This document shows, piece by piece, positions 9,405 to 23,112 of a stretch of 64,000 nucleotides of DNA. Source of the stretch: Sipunculus nudus (taxonomy: Eukaryota > Annelida > Sipuncula > Golfingiida > Sipunculidae). The translations under genes were made by a program, and so were the position numbers. Each line of letters opens with the position of its first letter. Within the stretch, counting starts at the first letter, position 1. Location of the stretch: positions 15,893,019 through 15,957,018 of the forward strand of contig CM049306.1 in assembly GCA_026874595.1 (NCBI GenBank). The letters run 5' to 3'. The notes below the pieces were generated by a model, which was not told where the DNA came from, searched no databases, and worked only from the letters and a program-made list of their open reading frames with translations.

Positions 9405-12291
9405 GCTCCTTTTAACTTAGCTGATGTTAAGTCACATATATGCTATTGGAAGCACATTCATAGATCAGCCCTGCTTTGTGGGTATTTCCTACACATAATT
9501 AATCTTGAAGAAAAATCTGTGTTATAAAGCAGGTTGTTCTGATTACAGATTATTATGAAGTCTCACTCTTGATCACTGCGACTTTATTTTCATCAGCTGT
9601 GACCACCAATTATTTACAGACGGAAAAGTTTCATCCAACTTAAATCCGACACTATTTTAATATGATATATATTTCTTACAAGTATGTCATCATGTGGGTG
9701 TTTGAAAATTCTGTTTCTAAAGTGAGTTGATATTTGTGTATTAGTATAGTATTTGATTACCTTGTGCTATTAAGTCATGTGGCAATTTCTGCCTTCTTTC
9801 ATGTTCTGCAAATGAAGATATTTCACTATATATACTTCTTAGCCTAAAAGAGGATCACTGCATAAGAGTTTGCAGGATTTAGTCCAAAGAGATTCTCTCT
9901 TGTTTTCATGGGACCACCTCAGGTATTCATAACAGAGAGATCCTTGTAAGGTTCCTTGTGTGACTGAGTTCCATAAAGTACCATGTATAAGCCAGAAAAT
10001 TAGTTCTCAGGTATCATATATAGTCTAAAACTCATTCTGGCTTGTACTGGTTACATGCATTAAGACCAATAGGTGTCTTGGTCTTTCTCCTATGTGGATG
10101 TTGCCTTTATTGCACAAAAAGTCTGTGAATTTTGATGTTCTTGTATTTCCTTGATATATACAGTGATTTAGGTCAAGTTGTTGTTGTGACTCTAAATATG
10201 ACTGCATGTGTCTCTAACCGTGACTCTGTCTACTTCTGGTTGTGACTCTGATCATGACTCTGTCAGTGACCCAATCTGTCTACTCCACGTTTATTTATAC
10301 TTATATACATGTAAACAGTTATTTAGTTTACAACTAATGAATTATGCCTGAACAGTTACGGATTATTCATTGAACTGTGAAAGTGAAACTACTGTGGTTA
10401 TTCTTTGAACTGTGAAAGTAAAACTGCTGTGGTCCATTAAACATTCTGGCTTTTACTTATATGATTTTACTCCTTAATATGTACATGTATATAAAATGGA
10501 ATACCTATCAGTAAATGTCCTATCAGTTAGGGCTTTGAAGATCATAACTTGACTTAGAAGCAGAACTTTTCTATGTCATCTTTAATAATAAAGTCATGAC
10601 TTTGAATCAACATTCATAGTTGTTATTTCAGATTTTAAAAAAATTAGTTGCCAAAGGTTTTTTGATAACCTGGCAGTGTTGATATTTCAAAGAAGTTTGA
10701 TTTATCATTTCAACTATTAAATATATCACAACCATTTGGTGTAAATAGGGCAGTTTTAATATCATGAAAATGCTTTTAGTAAATGTTAATGTTTATGTAA
10801 ACAATAAATTTCTATAATGCCTTGATATATTCTTTTTAAAAAAGAAATTCACATAATCCATTGCCTGTATTGAAAATGTAAGCAAAATTTATATAACCAT
10901 ATCCAGACTCTAAGAAATATTTCATGTTGTATAGATCAATATTATTGTCATGGCACATGCAATCCCAGTAATATTTAATGAATGTCATTTCATGATCTCC
11001 TCTTTTTCCATGGGGAATGCACAAAATCTGTATGATCTTTATTGAAAATATATGTAAAATTTATATTGGTATGTCCCCACTCCTTTTATAATGAACCATT
11101 AATACTAGGGGACTGGGTCATTTGCAATGATATTTAGGAGTCTTTGATCTGGCTTTATATGCATTGATGCATATAATACATGTTTGACTGCCATGAAAGC
11201 TGTAAGGGTTGTTAATGGAATCAGTCAGTCTCTTGTGCAGTCTCAGTAATGGTGAGTACTGCTGCTGAAGCTCTCCACCAGAGGTCCTCATTGATGTATT
11301 ATTGATCGGCATGGCTCGCTGCTTTATAGCTGGTGTGTTGGGTTAGTCTTCGCTTAGTCCTTCATGGTGTTTCATAGGTTTGGCGCATCTGAATTCCTCA
11401 TGGTCACTAGGTGAGTGTAGTTCATCTTGATTTATACTTTCCAGTGTTATCAATGGATCAGCTTATCCTTCATGCTCTGACAAGTATTCGCAACATAGAT
11501 TTTGTTAGATTATTGTCATCAAACTGACAACAGTACAACAGATGCTTTGGAAACTTGAGAAGAGTTGTTGATGAGGGCTTGAAGCATCAGGGTCCATGCA
11601 TTCGTCGGCAAGTTATTTCTGTTGATATATGATACAAATGACATAAGTATAGGTTCTCTTCTCTGAATGAATAAATGATACAAATTACATAAGAACAGGT
11701 TCTGTTAAGTGTGTTTTTAAAGTTATCTGATGAGACTAAGTTAGCAATTAATATTACATTGAAGCAGCAGTGTTTAGGTAAATAAATAATAAGGTTATTA
11801 GATTCCATTGCCAGACAAAACTGATGATCGAGTTACCGGCTGTGGTATATTTCATAGCATTATAAAAAATTGCCTGAATCTTCTGTGTGTTCTTCAGGTG
11901 AATTTTTAACTCACAAAGTATTGCAGTTATAAAATATTTAAATATATTTTATAAGTATAGATGGTTTTTGAATGTTTTTAAGCAGTGATTTTTACAGAGA
12001 ATTCAGAGGTGTTCTTAAAGTCATACATAATAATCTATTTGGCTTGTCAATATATATATGTGCAATGTAGAACTCTCTTATGTGGCAAGTTTATTGTATG
12101 TAACATGCAAATGTTGAATTGTGTTACTTTTCTTTCATAAAACATTTCATAAAAAATTTTTAGACATTCATCCTATTTTTTGTCATATGTAGGAAACAAC
12201 CATAAATATATCACGGTAGATATAGATTTGCATATATATTTGAAAATTAATTTGAGATATATTCATTATCTTTCCTATATTTGAAAATTAA
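9405..12291. other. Mostly unique AT-rich DNA
   Basis: Two 35-bp tandem copies (TTATTCATTGAACTGTGAAA...) occupy 10363-10432. A loose direct repeat of about 55 bp occurs at 10851 and 11021 (TATTGAAAATRTANGNAAAA). A coding-like minus-strand stretch (11118-11312) includes GGELQQQYSPLLRLHKRLTD but lacks a clear splice donor, so I do not call it a gene. Nothing else is supportable. Confidence 0.45.
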
Positions 12292-12433
12292 TTAGGCATC
12301 TCTCAGAGACCTTAATTGTAAAAAAATGTCATCTGTTCCTGTTGTCAAAGAGGTGGACCTGTCATTTTTAACGTATATTGCCACCTCCTTCTTATCCTTT
12401 ATGCTTGCCCTGTGAGCCTCCAACTGAAAGGGT
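12292..12433 (-). CDS. Candidate terminal coding exon, unknown protein
   Basis: Not recognised. On the minus strand a strong acceptor (TTTTTTATCTTTCTCCACACAG) precedes an open stretch of 47 codons ending in TAA at 12292-12294. The peptide is soluble and charged, with words RPFQLEAHRASIKDKKEVAI and YVKNDRSTSLTTGTDDIF; no membrane segment is visible. The exon begins with one base completing a codon, so the preceding exon must end with two spare bases. The candidate at 51832-51977 could supply them (AG + A = Arg) if it uses a weak donor at 51902, but the intron would be about 39 kb. Composition is more coding-like than its neighbours. A chance open frame is possible. Confidence 0.35.
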
Positions 12434-15400
12434 CTGTGTGGAGAAAGATAAAAAATCCTTATGGTTCTGTCTATTGTAATCAGATTAAATAGTGATGAAA
12501 AAGACATGACAATGTTGATGTGTTAATTTTACAGTCAAGGACCCTGATGCATGTGAAAATGTAGTTAAACTAATAATTTGCAGATTTTCTCCCATGCCAG
12601 AGAAACTAATGGGTTAATCATTGATAATTAAGTATTTATAAAGCCTGGAACTGCACTAATTTAGTACTACTATTTGCATTTAATGGTCATATTCTTTATT
12701 AAACAAGAGAATGAAATGTGAATTGGGCAATAAGAAAACCGTAAAAAATGATATTACTGTAATATTAGTGGACGGCTGCCAGTTTCTAATTCTAAGTCAT
12801 TTATTGAACTATCAAAGGCCTGTGCCATCATCTCATAAAGTAATGTAGGATATGTAGACCTCTGACAAATGATCATTGAATTAATGAGTCTGATGATTGG
12901 CATCTGAACTAGCATTTACCAGAGATTCCTATTTTGGACTTAGGGAACTGTTTGTAAAATGGTAATCACCAATACATTTGGCCTATAGGTGTTAAGTAGT
13001 CAAGCCACAGCAGCAACTGAAGAACCTCAAGGTACCCTTTATTAGTCTTAGGTTAATCTGCAGGAAATCACTGGTTCCGTGTACAACAGACAGTTGAACC
13101 CTCTGAGTATACTGGTGTTACACTTGTATTAACCTCCATTCTGCCTATGGCCAAATTTGATATATATTTATTGACCAGATAAGCCCCAATCACTTTTGCT
13201 TTTATTTATCATGTCACACTCAGGATTATGTAAACGTGCAATTTGAAGATAACTGTCATTTGTTCTGTTTATCCCTTTAAACATCCAGTCACAATCTGTT
13301 TTTCACTTTAAACCCTGTTGAGTATATCATATTTTTATAGCAGTAGGTATACAGTTCTATAAAATATAATATATCTGCCAAGTTAAATATTTTATAAAAA
13401 GTTGATTTTACAAAAATTACATACTGGATTTTTTTTTAAATATTTGATATGAATATTACATTTATTTAACACCTTGTCAGGAAACTTAAGTTAAAGCTAG
13501 TTCCAATCAGACTTTGATTAGGGAATGTGACATAGCCTATGAATATTTAACTTCAATGAATGTTCTGTGACCAATTTAAGTCGTCCCATGGTAACCCCTA
13601 TACTTGGCTATACCTCAGGGACACTTGAGCGACGAACTGTAAGTTTACATCATTAATCAACCAAGCCAGGTGACGGCTACAGCCGCGGAGCCCTGATTAG
13701 ACCGTGTATTTCTTCAGCATTCCGCGCAGGGCCTCTCATCAAAGATGTATAGAGCTTACAGAAGAGCTCTGTGCAGGTGGTCAAACTTGTGTGAGCACAT
13801 GTTGCTTATTATTTCCAAGTTCCCACAGCAGTTACTATACTAAAATGTACTTTAATATACAGCAAGTATTCCATGCCATATACAGGTAGTGGTATTCTTA
13901 TAAGGATGTTATTGATTTATCTGTAAGAGGTAGTTAGTATGAGTGCAGATCAAAGAGTTGTATGCTTGGTCTGGTGGCTGCACCTCTTGCTTTGCTTGAG
14001 AACCTACTGTGGTCAGCTACTGCACCAATCATGAGTATGTAGCCTCAATTTACTGGATCCCAATAACAGGAGTGATTGTTCGGTGTATCATTCCCAGGCT
14101 ACCTGAGACCATGTACGCTTGGGAAAAGGTTACTCAGGTTGAGCCACCTGTGCCCATCCTTGTCTTGCTGTTTATTGTCTTCCTTGGCTGGAAACAACCT
14201 GGCGTTGAAGGCTTGATTGCTGCAGACACTGTTATGGAAGTGAGATGCCACCAGGGAGGTTCCTTGAGTGACTTTCTGACAATGGTTCAGTGCATGACTG
14301 TACCTGTCCCAAGCATGCAGGCCTGACCATGTTTTTAATTATAAAGTTGCCCCTTGTAAAGATGGGAGAGTGCCATTCATGGGAGGTTAATGATTGGTGG
14401 TCTGTAAGAAATGTAGATTGGAGCCAAGGATAAGGTACAAATAGGTTGGACATATTTAATAAGTCAGCACCAGCAGACTTTAGATTAACATTTTTGTAGT
14501 ATGTTTATGACCATGATGGTTTAGTAAAAACAAAAAAACACATGAAAATATTACTCTTGCGTGGGAGTGGGAATATGATTGGTGACATTGTTCCATAAGG
14601 TACCATGGCAGAGCATAGGAACAGTGTTTCCACAATGGGAGGGAAGAAATGAAAAAGTTAAGTGGTGAATCAGACGCCCAAAACACTGGCTTATTGATGC
14701 AGGCTTCTGGACAGTAAGTGGAATACTACTCTGTCTAACTGACTCATATATTATTGATATAAGAGGAATGTGTGCTTCACCACAAATGATGTTAACTGCC
14801 AACTCTTCCAAAGAAGCATATCACTCAAAATATATCTTCCATGAGTACATCTTACCCGTTAATTTACATAAAAGTTCACTAGGGTTGAATGATCTAAACC
14901 CCACACAGGTAATGTCAGCTTATGATATATTATGACAAGTTCATAATTTTATGATGTTAAATATTTTGCTTTATTTCCTGTTTGCAGACCAGGCATCACA
15001 TTTATGCATAAATTATTGTTTCTTCAGCATAGTGTATTAGCTTCTGTTTCCCGTAATATATTTCTATATATTGATCTTTATGTACATTTTATTCTGCAAT
15101 TTTTTTAATACAGAAATAAACTCCTCATATATAAATTGTCTACAAACATCAGGGACTAGTTATTCTAGGTCATTATCATCTATCAATGACAGGACAAAAT
15201 GGAGGGCTATTCTTACTGCCTATTAACTCCGAGGTAGTCAAGCACACTAAGAAGTCCCAAAACTGACAGGTGAGATGGAGTGTGCCAACAAGAGACAGAG
15301 GCTACCTGTTGTCCTCACGACCTTTCTGAGCATGCTTACTGATAATAACCATGCACAATAAAACTTTTTTTTAATCACATGTGACGAGTAGTACTTGATC

Positions 15401-17402
15401 TAGATATTTATAGCCTTTCCTAAAGCTGACCCCGGGAGGAGTGGGCTTTAGAGCAGGGTCTCTGGAAGTCAGCAAGAAGAAATGTGGACTGGCTGCCTGT
15501 AATTACAGGCAAGAATGGGTAAAGCACAGCATGATCAGGCAAGTCAATCAGGAGCCTATGATCATGACCACGTGTGACCTCATGCCATTGAAGAAGTTGT
15601 GTTGTTCCTGCTCCAGCAGAAGCCCTTTTTAGTGAAGGATTTTAGACGGAGAACAAATTGATTTTGAGGTTGTAGGTCAGATGTTATGCAGCCTAAGCAC
15701 ATGGAAACACACAATATGATGTACGTTCTCTGTCATGTACTTTACACTCTATAAAAAAGACAGTATTTATCATTCAAATATTTAGCTATAATATCAAACA
15801 TGTTTATATGTCTCTTAGTAGATGCTTTGTACTTTTCTTGTTGAAATCTTGATGGAAATATGGTCTAATTTATTGAGTAGTTTGAAAGAAATTTATACTT
15901 TTTTAAGAAATTCCCATTAATGCCACAGATATTCTTTCAGTTTACAGTTACATGAAAGGTGTTTTGCCTTCTTAGTTCTTAATCACCTTCCATCCACGTT
16001 CACCTTCCATCCATGTTCATCATTATCTGTTTCATGGGCAATGATTGCAGTCTCATATCTGATCACTTTCAGACAGATTCAACTTGTACTCATAATCTTA
16101 TCATTGGAAACAAAACTATAACCAGTCACATTGTGAATATGTGTTCAGCAATATGATTCCATCAACCAAATTAGCATATTGATTTACCTGATGTGTCATT
16201 TGTGGAGGGTACAAAGTGAAACATGACCTTCAGTTATGATAGAAGTAACCATCAACTCAACTGAGTACTTGATTATGTTATAAATTACTCTTTCATAATG
16301 CAAAATACCAGCAAAATCTGGGGGGGGGGGATTTTTGCAGAAATTCAGTTTAACCTGTCATTGTATTAACTTGTCATTGTGGCTCAATTTATCTTTGAAA
16401 CAGAAGGACACTACACAAAGATCATCTCTTGAAACATGAAGATGTATCAGTCCCCAAGGCTTACAAAATGTTTCACCAGCTCTGATTAGATCTTATGACA
16501 TGTTGATCTTATCAAATATTTTCTTGATATTTTTAACAATAGTTAAGTATCCTTCTGAATGGACCAAGTCCCTGGCTACAGGTGTCTGATGCTTATGTAA
16601 AAATCATGACTTTGGAAATGACTGAATCACTTCTAGACATGAGGTTAGGCTGAAATGACCTTCTAATGTCCAAGTGATTCATCAAGCACAAGTATATTCA
16701 GATTTGTCTGTAATATTTCTTCACAAATTTGATCAACTGTTGATCATGACTGTTCCACTATCTTCACCTGGTCTATACTGAATGACTCAGTCCAATGACA
16801 AGTGGTTCTGGCATGGTTTTTGTACGTTATGAGTGTTTGAGTAAGTCCTCAAGGTCCTATCACTGATAGTGGTTTCTTTGGTATCCTGTCTAGCAATGGC
16901 AAACAGCTAAGTGTTAGGTATACACAATGGTGATTAATGGTGCACTTGCATCTCAAGTATGTCTCATATCTTCAGCATCATTCACTTAGAACTTGATGGT
17001 TCTGCCATGTGTTTTTGATACCACTTGGTGCTTTCTCTTCTGTGTTGATACCCCAGCAGATGCCATATTGTAACCAGCAGAACAGAAATTTCTAATATTT
17101 TAAAAATAGATATGATACAGTAACACACTGAAAAAAAACATTAAGATTCATTTTTTACCAGTGAAGAAGTCTTCATGAAATAGAAACAGGGCATAGAAAT
17201 TGTATGATTTCTTTCATTTGAGCTTATTACATGAAACTTTGCGTATAGAAGAAATAACTGCCTTAAAGTTAAAGATACCAAAGTTTTTTTGGGATTTACA
17301 AAAAGAGAGGAAAGTGACATTTTAATTCAGTGTGTGACATTTTATTTATTGTAATTCAGTGGGGTAACTGATTATCATTAAATATATATATTTTAACAAT
17401 AA
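12434..17402. other. Unique DNA, no supported gene
   Basis: AT-rich with some more balanced stretches (13600-14450). An open plus-strand stretch at 14009-14326 (105 codons) and a minus-strand one at 14551-14811 have no recognisable motif and poor splice context. A perfect 18-bp palindrome, TGCCTGTAATTACAGGCA, lies at 15494-15511, and a G11 run at 16320-16330. Confidence 0.45.
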
Positions 17403-18180
17403 GTCATCTGGACTATTGTCATGGTTATTTGACCATCATCTGGCCAGCCAGAAGTCAGTTAACAGGGCACATTTTGAAACAATTTGACCAATGTATCCAA
17501 AATTCAACATAGAGTTAGATGTCCCTAAATTCTCCTTCAAAATCTGAAACCAGGTCACTGCGACTTCAATCCTTTGAGAAATTATGGAAAAACCTCCTTT
17601 TTCAGTTAAAACTTATTGTTACACTTCAAAACTGTCCACTTAGGAAATTTTACTGTATTTGGTATTCTGTTTATATTTGATATAACAATTTCTGGATATA
17701 TTTCTTTGTACACTCCAGAAATTTAGTCAATATTGGGTAAATCATTGAAGTTATGGGCCCAAATATAATGCATTTGGTCAAAAATCAGGAAAAATATTTA
17801 CTCACTTAAAATTTCAATTAAAAATTATTTCAAGCAGATAGTTTTATCCAACCTAGTTTTATTTGTATACCAGAAATTAAGTCAAATATTTTAATTTTTT
17901 TCAGTCATTAGCATAAAAGTAAAATCATATATTACTTAAATTTTGCCCAACTTTGACTATAGCACATTTTTATCCGTATGTACTTTCACTTTTATTTTCA
18001 TATAATGGATAGGAAAGGTTTTAAGCTAATAAAATCTGAAATTTGAAAGGAATTGGTGGAAAAGGATAGATTCTTTTCAAGTTTTCATACATCATGTCAA
18101 GTGTTGTTTACATCAAGCCAACCCAGTCCAGTGGTCTACAGTAAGAGATGCAGCTGAGTACCGTGAACCACAGGTCCTTT
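17403..18180 (+). mobile_element. Helentron-like element B, single monomer, degraded head
   Basis: The head survives only as AAGTCATCTGGACTATTGTC; the CCGTC tract is lost. One 680-type monomer follows (GTTAGATGTCCCTAAATTC, TTTTGCCCAACTTTGAC). The tail GCAGCTGAGTACCGTGAACC, ACAGGTCCTTTT ends in a T-run that also serves as the head of element C. It is older and more diverged than A, C and D. Confidence 0.6.
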
Positions 18181-19420
18181 TTTTTTTTTTTTAGCTCAGC
18201 TGACTATAAGTCATCTGAGCTATAGTCATAGTCCTTTGTCCTTAAGCTGTCCGTCCATCTGTCTGTCTGTCCGTCTGTTAAATTGGCACGTTTTGAAACC
18301 ATTGGACCTACAAATCTGAAATTCGGCATACCATTAGATGTCCCCAAAATCTCCTACCATACCGAAATTTGGGTCAATAGGACTTCGTTTCTTCAAAATA
18401 TTAAGGAAAACCTCCATTTTCCATTAAAAACCCATTGTTACACTTCAAGACTGCCTAATATCAAAACCACTGCCCTGATATTGATCATTTTTAATATATT
18501 AATTCCTTTAATATTTCCTTTGTACATACCACAAATTAGTTCAATATTTTATTTAAATTCTTTAAGTTATGGGCCCAAACATAACGCACTTTGTAAATAT
18601 TCAGGAAATATATTTACTCCCTTAACTTGAGAATTGCTGAAGCTAGAGACTTTTTTTTCAGGTATGTAACTATATTTAATCAAGATTCAATTGTATACCC
18701 AAATTTAGATCTGAATTTTCTAAATTTTATAAGTTATTAGCATAAATATGAAATCTGTACCTTAAATTTTGACCATGGCACATTTTTTCCCTGTAACTGC
18801 TGTGGGTTTTATGTTCACAGCATGTTTTATTAGCATTTTATCAGTTAACATCTGAAATTTAAAACCAGTTGATCAAAAACTGTAGCTTTTATTAAAGTTT
18901 TCAAGCACCATGTCAAGTGTTGTTTACATCAAGCTAATGTTATGCAGTTTGCTAGAGCTCAGCTTCCCAGCTTCCCAGGCAGCTCTCAGCTCCCAAAATT
19001 TGGAATCCCCTACCATGCCAAGAATTTTGTCACTAGGACTTTATTCCTTTGAGATATTTAGGAAAATCTTCAATTTTCCATTAAAAATCCATTGTTACAC
19101 TTCAAGACTGCCCAATATCAAAACCACTGATCTGACTTGATCATATATAATATACATAACATAATTTAATCAAGATTCAATTGTATACTGTAAATTAGAT
19201 CTGAATATTACAAATTTTATAAGTTATTTGCATAAATATAAAATCAGTACGTTAAATTTTGCCCAAATTTTACCATGGCACATTTTTTTTCCACTAAGTG
19301 CTGTGGATTTAATTTTCACAGTATGTTCACATAAGCATATCAGCTGTTAAGATCTGAAATTTGAAACCAATTGATCAAAAACTGTAGATTTTATTCAAGT
19401 TTTCAGACATCATATCAAGT

Positions 19421-19921
19421 TGTAACATTGCCCTTTGACCTGGACCTCAGTTGGCCATGCAGGGGTGGGGCATCAACACTGATTGTTACAGTCAATATAG
19501 AGATGCCCCATAACCAATCACAATGCAGGGTTTCTACCCTGCCTTCTTCAGCCTGTATTTAAGGGAGAAAAACTCAGAAACTCACCCTCTCTCTTGGACC
19601 AGAGCAGTGGACCCCTATGCATGCCTGCCCTCTGTGGCAGGCAAAGGGTATGGCTTCTTTTTCACCTTGGGGTTGGTTTAACGACAGTGTTGGCTACCCA
19701 GGTGAAGAGCCAACCACTTCCAAAGAGCAGTGTTTTTGTCTAGCCTGGTAAGTACCTTTCTGTTCCATTTATAAGTTTAGATAATAATATGCAGTCCTGA
19801 GAAATTGAAGGTTTTGGCTCTAAATTTTATTCCAGTAAAGGAGTGTTATTTTATCTCTTTAAATTGTGCGAGTGCATGTTGCCCAAGCCCAATTTCCTCC
19901 CAGAATAAATAAGCAGCTACA
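19421..19921 (+). mobile_element. LTR-like segment inside element C
   Basis: Begins TGTAACATTG and ends AGCAGCTACA, so the termini are TGTA/TACA. Inside are CCAAT at 19514, TATTTAAG at 19556-19563 and AATAAA at 19904-19909, twelve bases before the end: the order expected of an LTR's promoter, R region and polyadenylation signal. TCTGGCGAGCGATGC follows directly, resembling a primer-binding site. The segment is GC-richer than its host and has a 7-bp hairpin, GCCTGCC/GGCAGGC, at 19623-19642. No second copy and no gag-pol sequence were found, so it would be a 5' LTR remnant. Alternative: a captured promoter and first exon, since CTG|GTAAGTACC at 19745-19756 is a good splice donor. Confidence 0.4.
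19514..19563 (+). promoter_or_regulatory. CCAAT and TATA-like promoter pair
   Basis: AACCAATCA and, about 40 bp later, TGTATTTAAGGG. The spacing suits an RNA polymerase II core promoter, with initiation expected near 19585-19595. Whether it drives an LTR or a captured gene fragment is unresolved. Confidence 0.4.
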
Positions 19922-20743
19922 TCTGGCGAGCGATGCTTTTCAGCTGTTACTAACAGCTAGGAGATGAATTCTGGTAAATAAATTACTTGTTTTGAGTTAA
20001 TTTTAGGTTTTTTAGCATCAGTATATACTTATAACAAGGGGCTTAGGTTGTAAAATACTGCTAAATAAGCGATCTATTCAAATGGAAACATAGTAACAGC
20101 TTTAAAAATGGCTGAGTTTCATTTCTTAAGGAAATTCCTTTTATTTAGTGCATTCATTTTGTGAACCAGAATAGGGGCTTTTTATAAATGTAGGCCCCTG
20201 TCTGTTTAAAGAACAATGTGCATTATTTTATTTGGAAAGGCTAGTACTACTTTAGATTCCTATTGATAAACCATTATAGTAATTTGCTCTTCTTTGGCTA
20301 TAAAGCGGTGTATACATTATAGAACAGTATATGCTTCAATAATCATCTTCAAAGTTCAAAATCATTGGTAGGTGTACAGTAATTACACAGTATTGAACCT
20401 TTATCTGTACAATTTACAGTAAATACTATGGCCATTTTCATTGTAGATAAATCAGTCATATTAGTTTTACATTCCTATAAAATGAAATATCATTATATTT
20501 CTAATTACTTCAATCCTTGATTGAAATTAAATCCCTCAGTGTCAAACTTGTATTGTGTGTTCTCACTAGGAGCTTATATATAAAAAAAAAATAAAATTAA
20601 AAAAAAGTGTACAAATGTTATGTAAATGTATTGTTTACATCAACCATTAGTATGCAGTGTACTTCAGCCAGCTCTCAGCCGGGCAGGGTGTTGTGTAATA
20701 TCTTCACTCCTTACCAGCTCTATCTAGGTGATCTGGGTCAGGC

Positions 20744-20790
20744 TCTTTCTCTCTGTCTCTCTCCCCCCCCCCCCCCCTTTCCTCCCACCA
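20744..20790. repeat. CT/C low-complexity tract
   Basis: CTCTTTCTCTCTGTCTCTCT followed by a run of more than 15 C and then TTTCCTCCC. Simple polypyrimidine sequence. Confidence 0.9.
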
Positions 20791-22118
20791 CTCCATTCTG
20801 TTGACAGAACTGTACAATACACAAGATGAATCTTATAATTTTACATTTTTTTTCAGAAACCAGCAGTAACCACAGAGACCCACCCAGCCCTTCGATACAC
20901 AGGACTAATGAACAAGATTCAATTGTATACCCAATATTATTAGTACTGAATTTTTCAAATTTTATAAGTTATTAGCATAAATATAAAATCAGTACCTGAA
21001 ATTTTGCCGAATTCTGACCATGGCACTTATGTTTCACGAAAGCACTGTTGATATAATTTTCATATCATGTACATAAAGATTTCAGCTTGTTAGTTTTGAA
21101 AGCTGAAAGAAATTGGCCAAAAACTGTAGCTTTTATTAAAGTTTTTATGTGACCATGTCATACCCAGGCTCAACCTAGCCGCTCTTCAGTCACCTGTATA
21201 TTGACCTTGTTGACCTTCAGGCAAATTATGCACGCTTGAGGCGCTTGAGGCGGGGCATATACTTGGCAGAGAGGCAGCTTATGGCTGGCCACAATTGATC
21301 CAGGTGTCCAACCCAACTCATCTAGTAGTTGTTTTGACCAACAACATAACAATAAACAATAAATTAATCAATTTTTATTGGTTTTTAATAACAAATTTAA
21401 GAAAAGTTAATTGAAAAGGAATTTGATAGTTGATGAGTAACAGGAAATTACCTTGCAGTTACTGATGTTGTAAGAATCTTGTATGGATGGATGAAAATGT
21501 ATTCCAAATAACACCATGGTTTCAAAGCTGAGATTACTTTAATTTTTTTTCTGATACATTTTTTTTTTAAATAAAAATATTTGAATATGTTAAAAGATCA
21601 GATCTTAAACAAGTTCTCATTATGATATCTGTATTGTTACTAATTATCATAATTAAGACCCTTTTTGCTATGTCTAGTGCGTAGATTGATTTGAAAGTAG
21701 TTCAAAGTGAATATAACAGTTTTTTTTAAATATAAATAAAAGCCAATAAACCTGGAACTTATGATAATTAAATTTGTGAATTTTGTATATTCTGGGTTCT
21801 TTACATCTTTGTTGGCTGAAACTGAATAAATACCAGACATGGTGCAAATACTTTGCAAATGTATTTGAATATGAATATGAATATGTACTCCATAATTTCA
21901 TGCATAAGAATAGGAATAGAGGTAAAAATGAAAGTATTTAAATACAAATGCACAATCTTTCAAAATGTATTTATGAATGCACTCATTAATATATTCTATA
22001 ATATTATTATAATAATCATTTATATCAGTTATATTATTGAAAAAAAATCATATAATTCTGTTATTACTTTTAATTTAAATTATATTTGGCACAATATCTT
22101 TATTAAATTTTCATAAAT

Positions 22119-23112
22119 AACTAGATGTGGTCAGACAAACTAGTAGTGGACTAGTTTACATATGGGTGAAAAATTAAGTTAAATTTGAAAAATATGACAA
22201 ACAGAAACAAGTTTTTATCCATATGCATAAGGGAAAAAAATCCTACTGGATCAAATGATATGAAAGAAGATATATCTGAAAAAAATGTGCAATAGAAAAT
22301 CACTGAATGTAGTCTGTTAGCCATATTTGATTTTTAAGAAGTCTGTTATTCAGTATTAGGTCTGGAGCCCTCATTGGCACTAATGATCCCTGTGAAATTG
22401 GGAAAGCTGCAGTAGGTTGTTGTTGAGTTATCCAATGTGAAAGAAAATCAGGGATCAGGCTGTGGTGGCCATATTCCAATTCCAACAGGTCTGTAATTCA
22501 ATGGGTCTGGAGCCCTTATTTGTACCAACCATCCCTGTAAATTTGAGAAAGCTGAAGTATGTTGTTGTTGAGTTATCGCGCATGAAAGAAAATCAGCAAA
22601 TGGGCTTTAGCAGCCATATTTGAATTCCAACAAGTCTGTTATTCAATAGGTCTGGAGCTCATATAGGTACCAATCATTCCTGTGAATTTGGGAAAGCTGC
22701 AGTAGGTTGTTGTTGATTCATTGCGTGTGAAAGAAAATCAGCGAATGAACTGTGGTGGCTGTATTGGAATTCCAACAGGTCTGTTATTCAATAGGTGGAG
22801 AGCCGTCATAGGTACCAATCATCCCTGTGAATTTGGGAAAGCTGCAGTAGGTTGTTTTTTAAGTGATCACGCACGAAAGAAAATCAGCAAATGGGCTGTA
22901 GCAGCCATATTGAAATACCAGCAAGTCTGTAATTCAGTAGGTCTGGAGCTGTCATAGGTACCAATCATCCCTGTGAATTTGGGAAAGCTGTATTATGTTG
23001 TTGTTGAGTTATCGCGCGCGAAAGAAAGTGTCACTGACGGAAGGATGGATGGACAGAAGGACGGACTGACACGGCGATCACTATAGGGCTGCGCTTTTCA
23101 AGCGGGGCCCTA
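22119..23112 (+). mobile_element. Pearl-like element nested in element C
   Basis: It interrupts the alignment of C with A (AATAAATA... on the left, AAGTTATATTGCCAAG on the right). The left end is AACTAGATGTGGTCAGACAA. About four and a half units of 145 bp follow from 22317 (GCCATATT near 22470, 22613, 22758 and 22904); all are the short unit type. The tail has GGATGGATGGACAGAAGGAC, then a hairpin at 23084-23112 (TAGGGCTGCGCTT, AAGCGGGGCCCTA). It is homologous to 1-879 and, unlike that copy, seems complete at both ends, about 990 bp. Confidence 0.65.
23084..23112. repeat. Terminal hairpin of nested pearl-like element
   Basis: TAGGGCTGCGCTT pairs with AAGCGGGGCCCTA with two mismatches, equivalent to 851-879. 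Confidence 0.7.

Noticed and set aside
14009-14326. 105-codon plus-strand open stretch
   Set aside because: No recognisable domain, no splice signals at its edges, and competing open stretches on the other strand.
14551-14811. Minus-strand stretch with GEAHIPLISIIYESVRQSSI
   Set aside because: No pyrimidine-rich acceptor or donor at suitable positions; left as noncoding.
23078-23090. CACTATAGGG, resembling a phage T7 promoter, here and at 846-855
   Set aside because: The upstream TAATACGA part is missing and the word belongs to the conserved tail of the pearl-like element.
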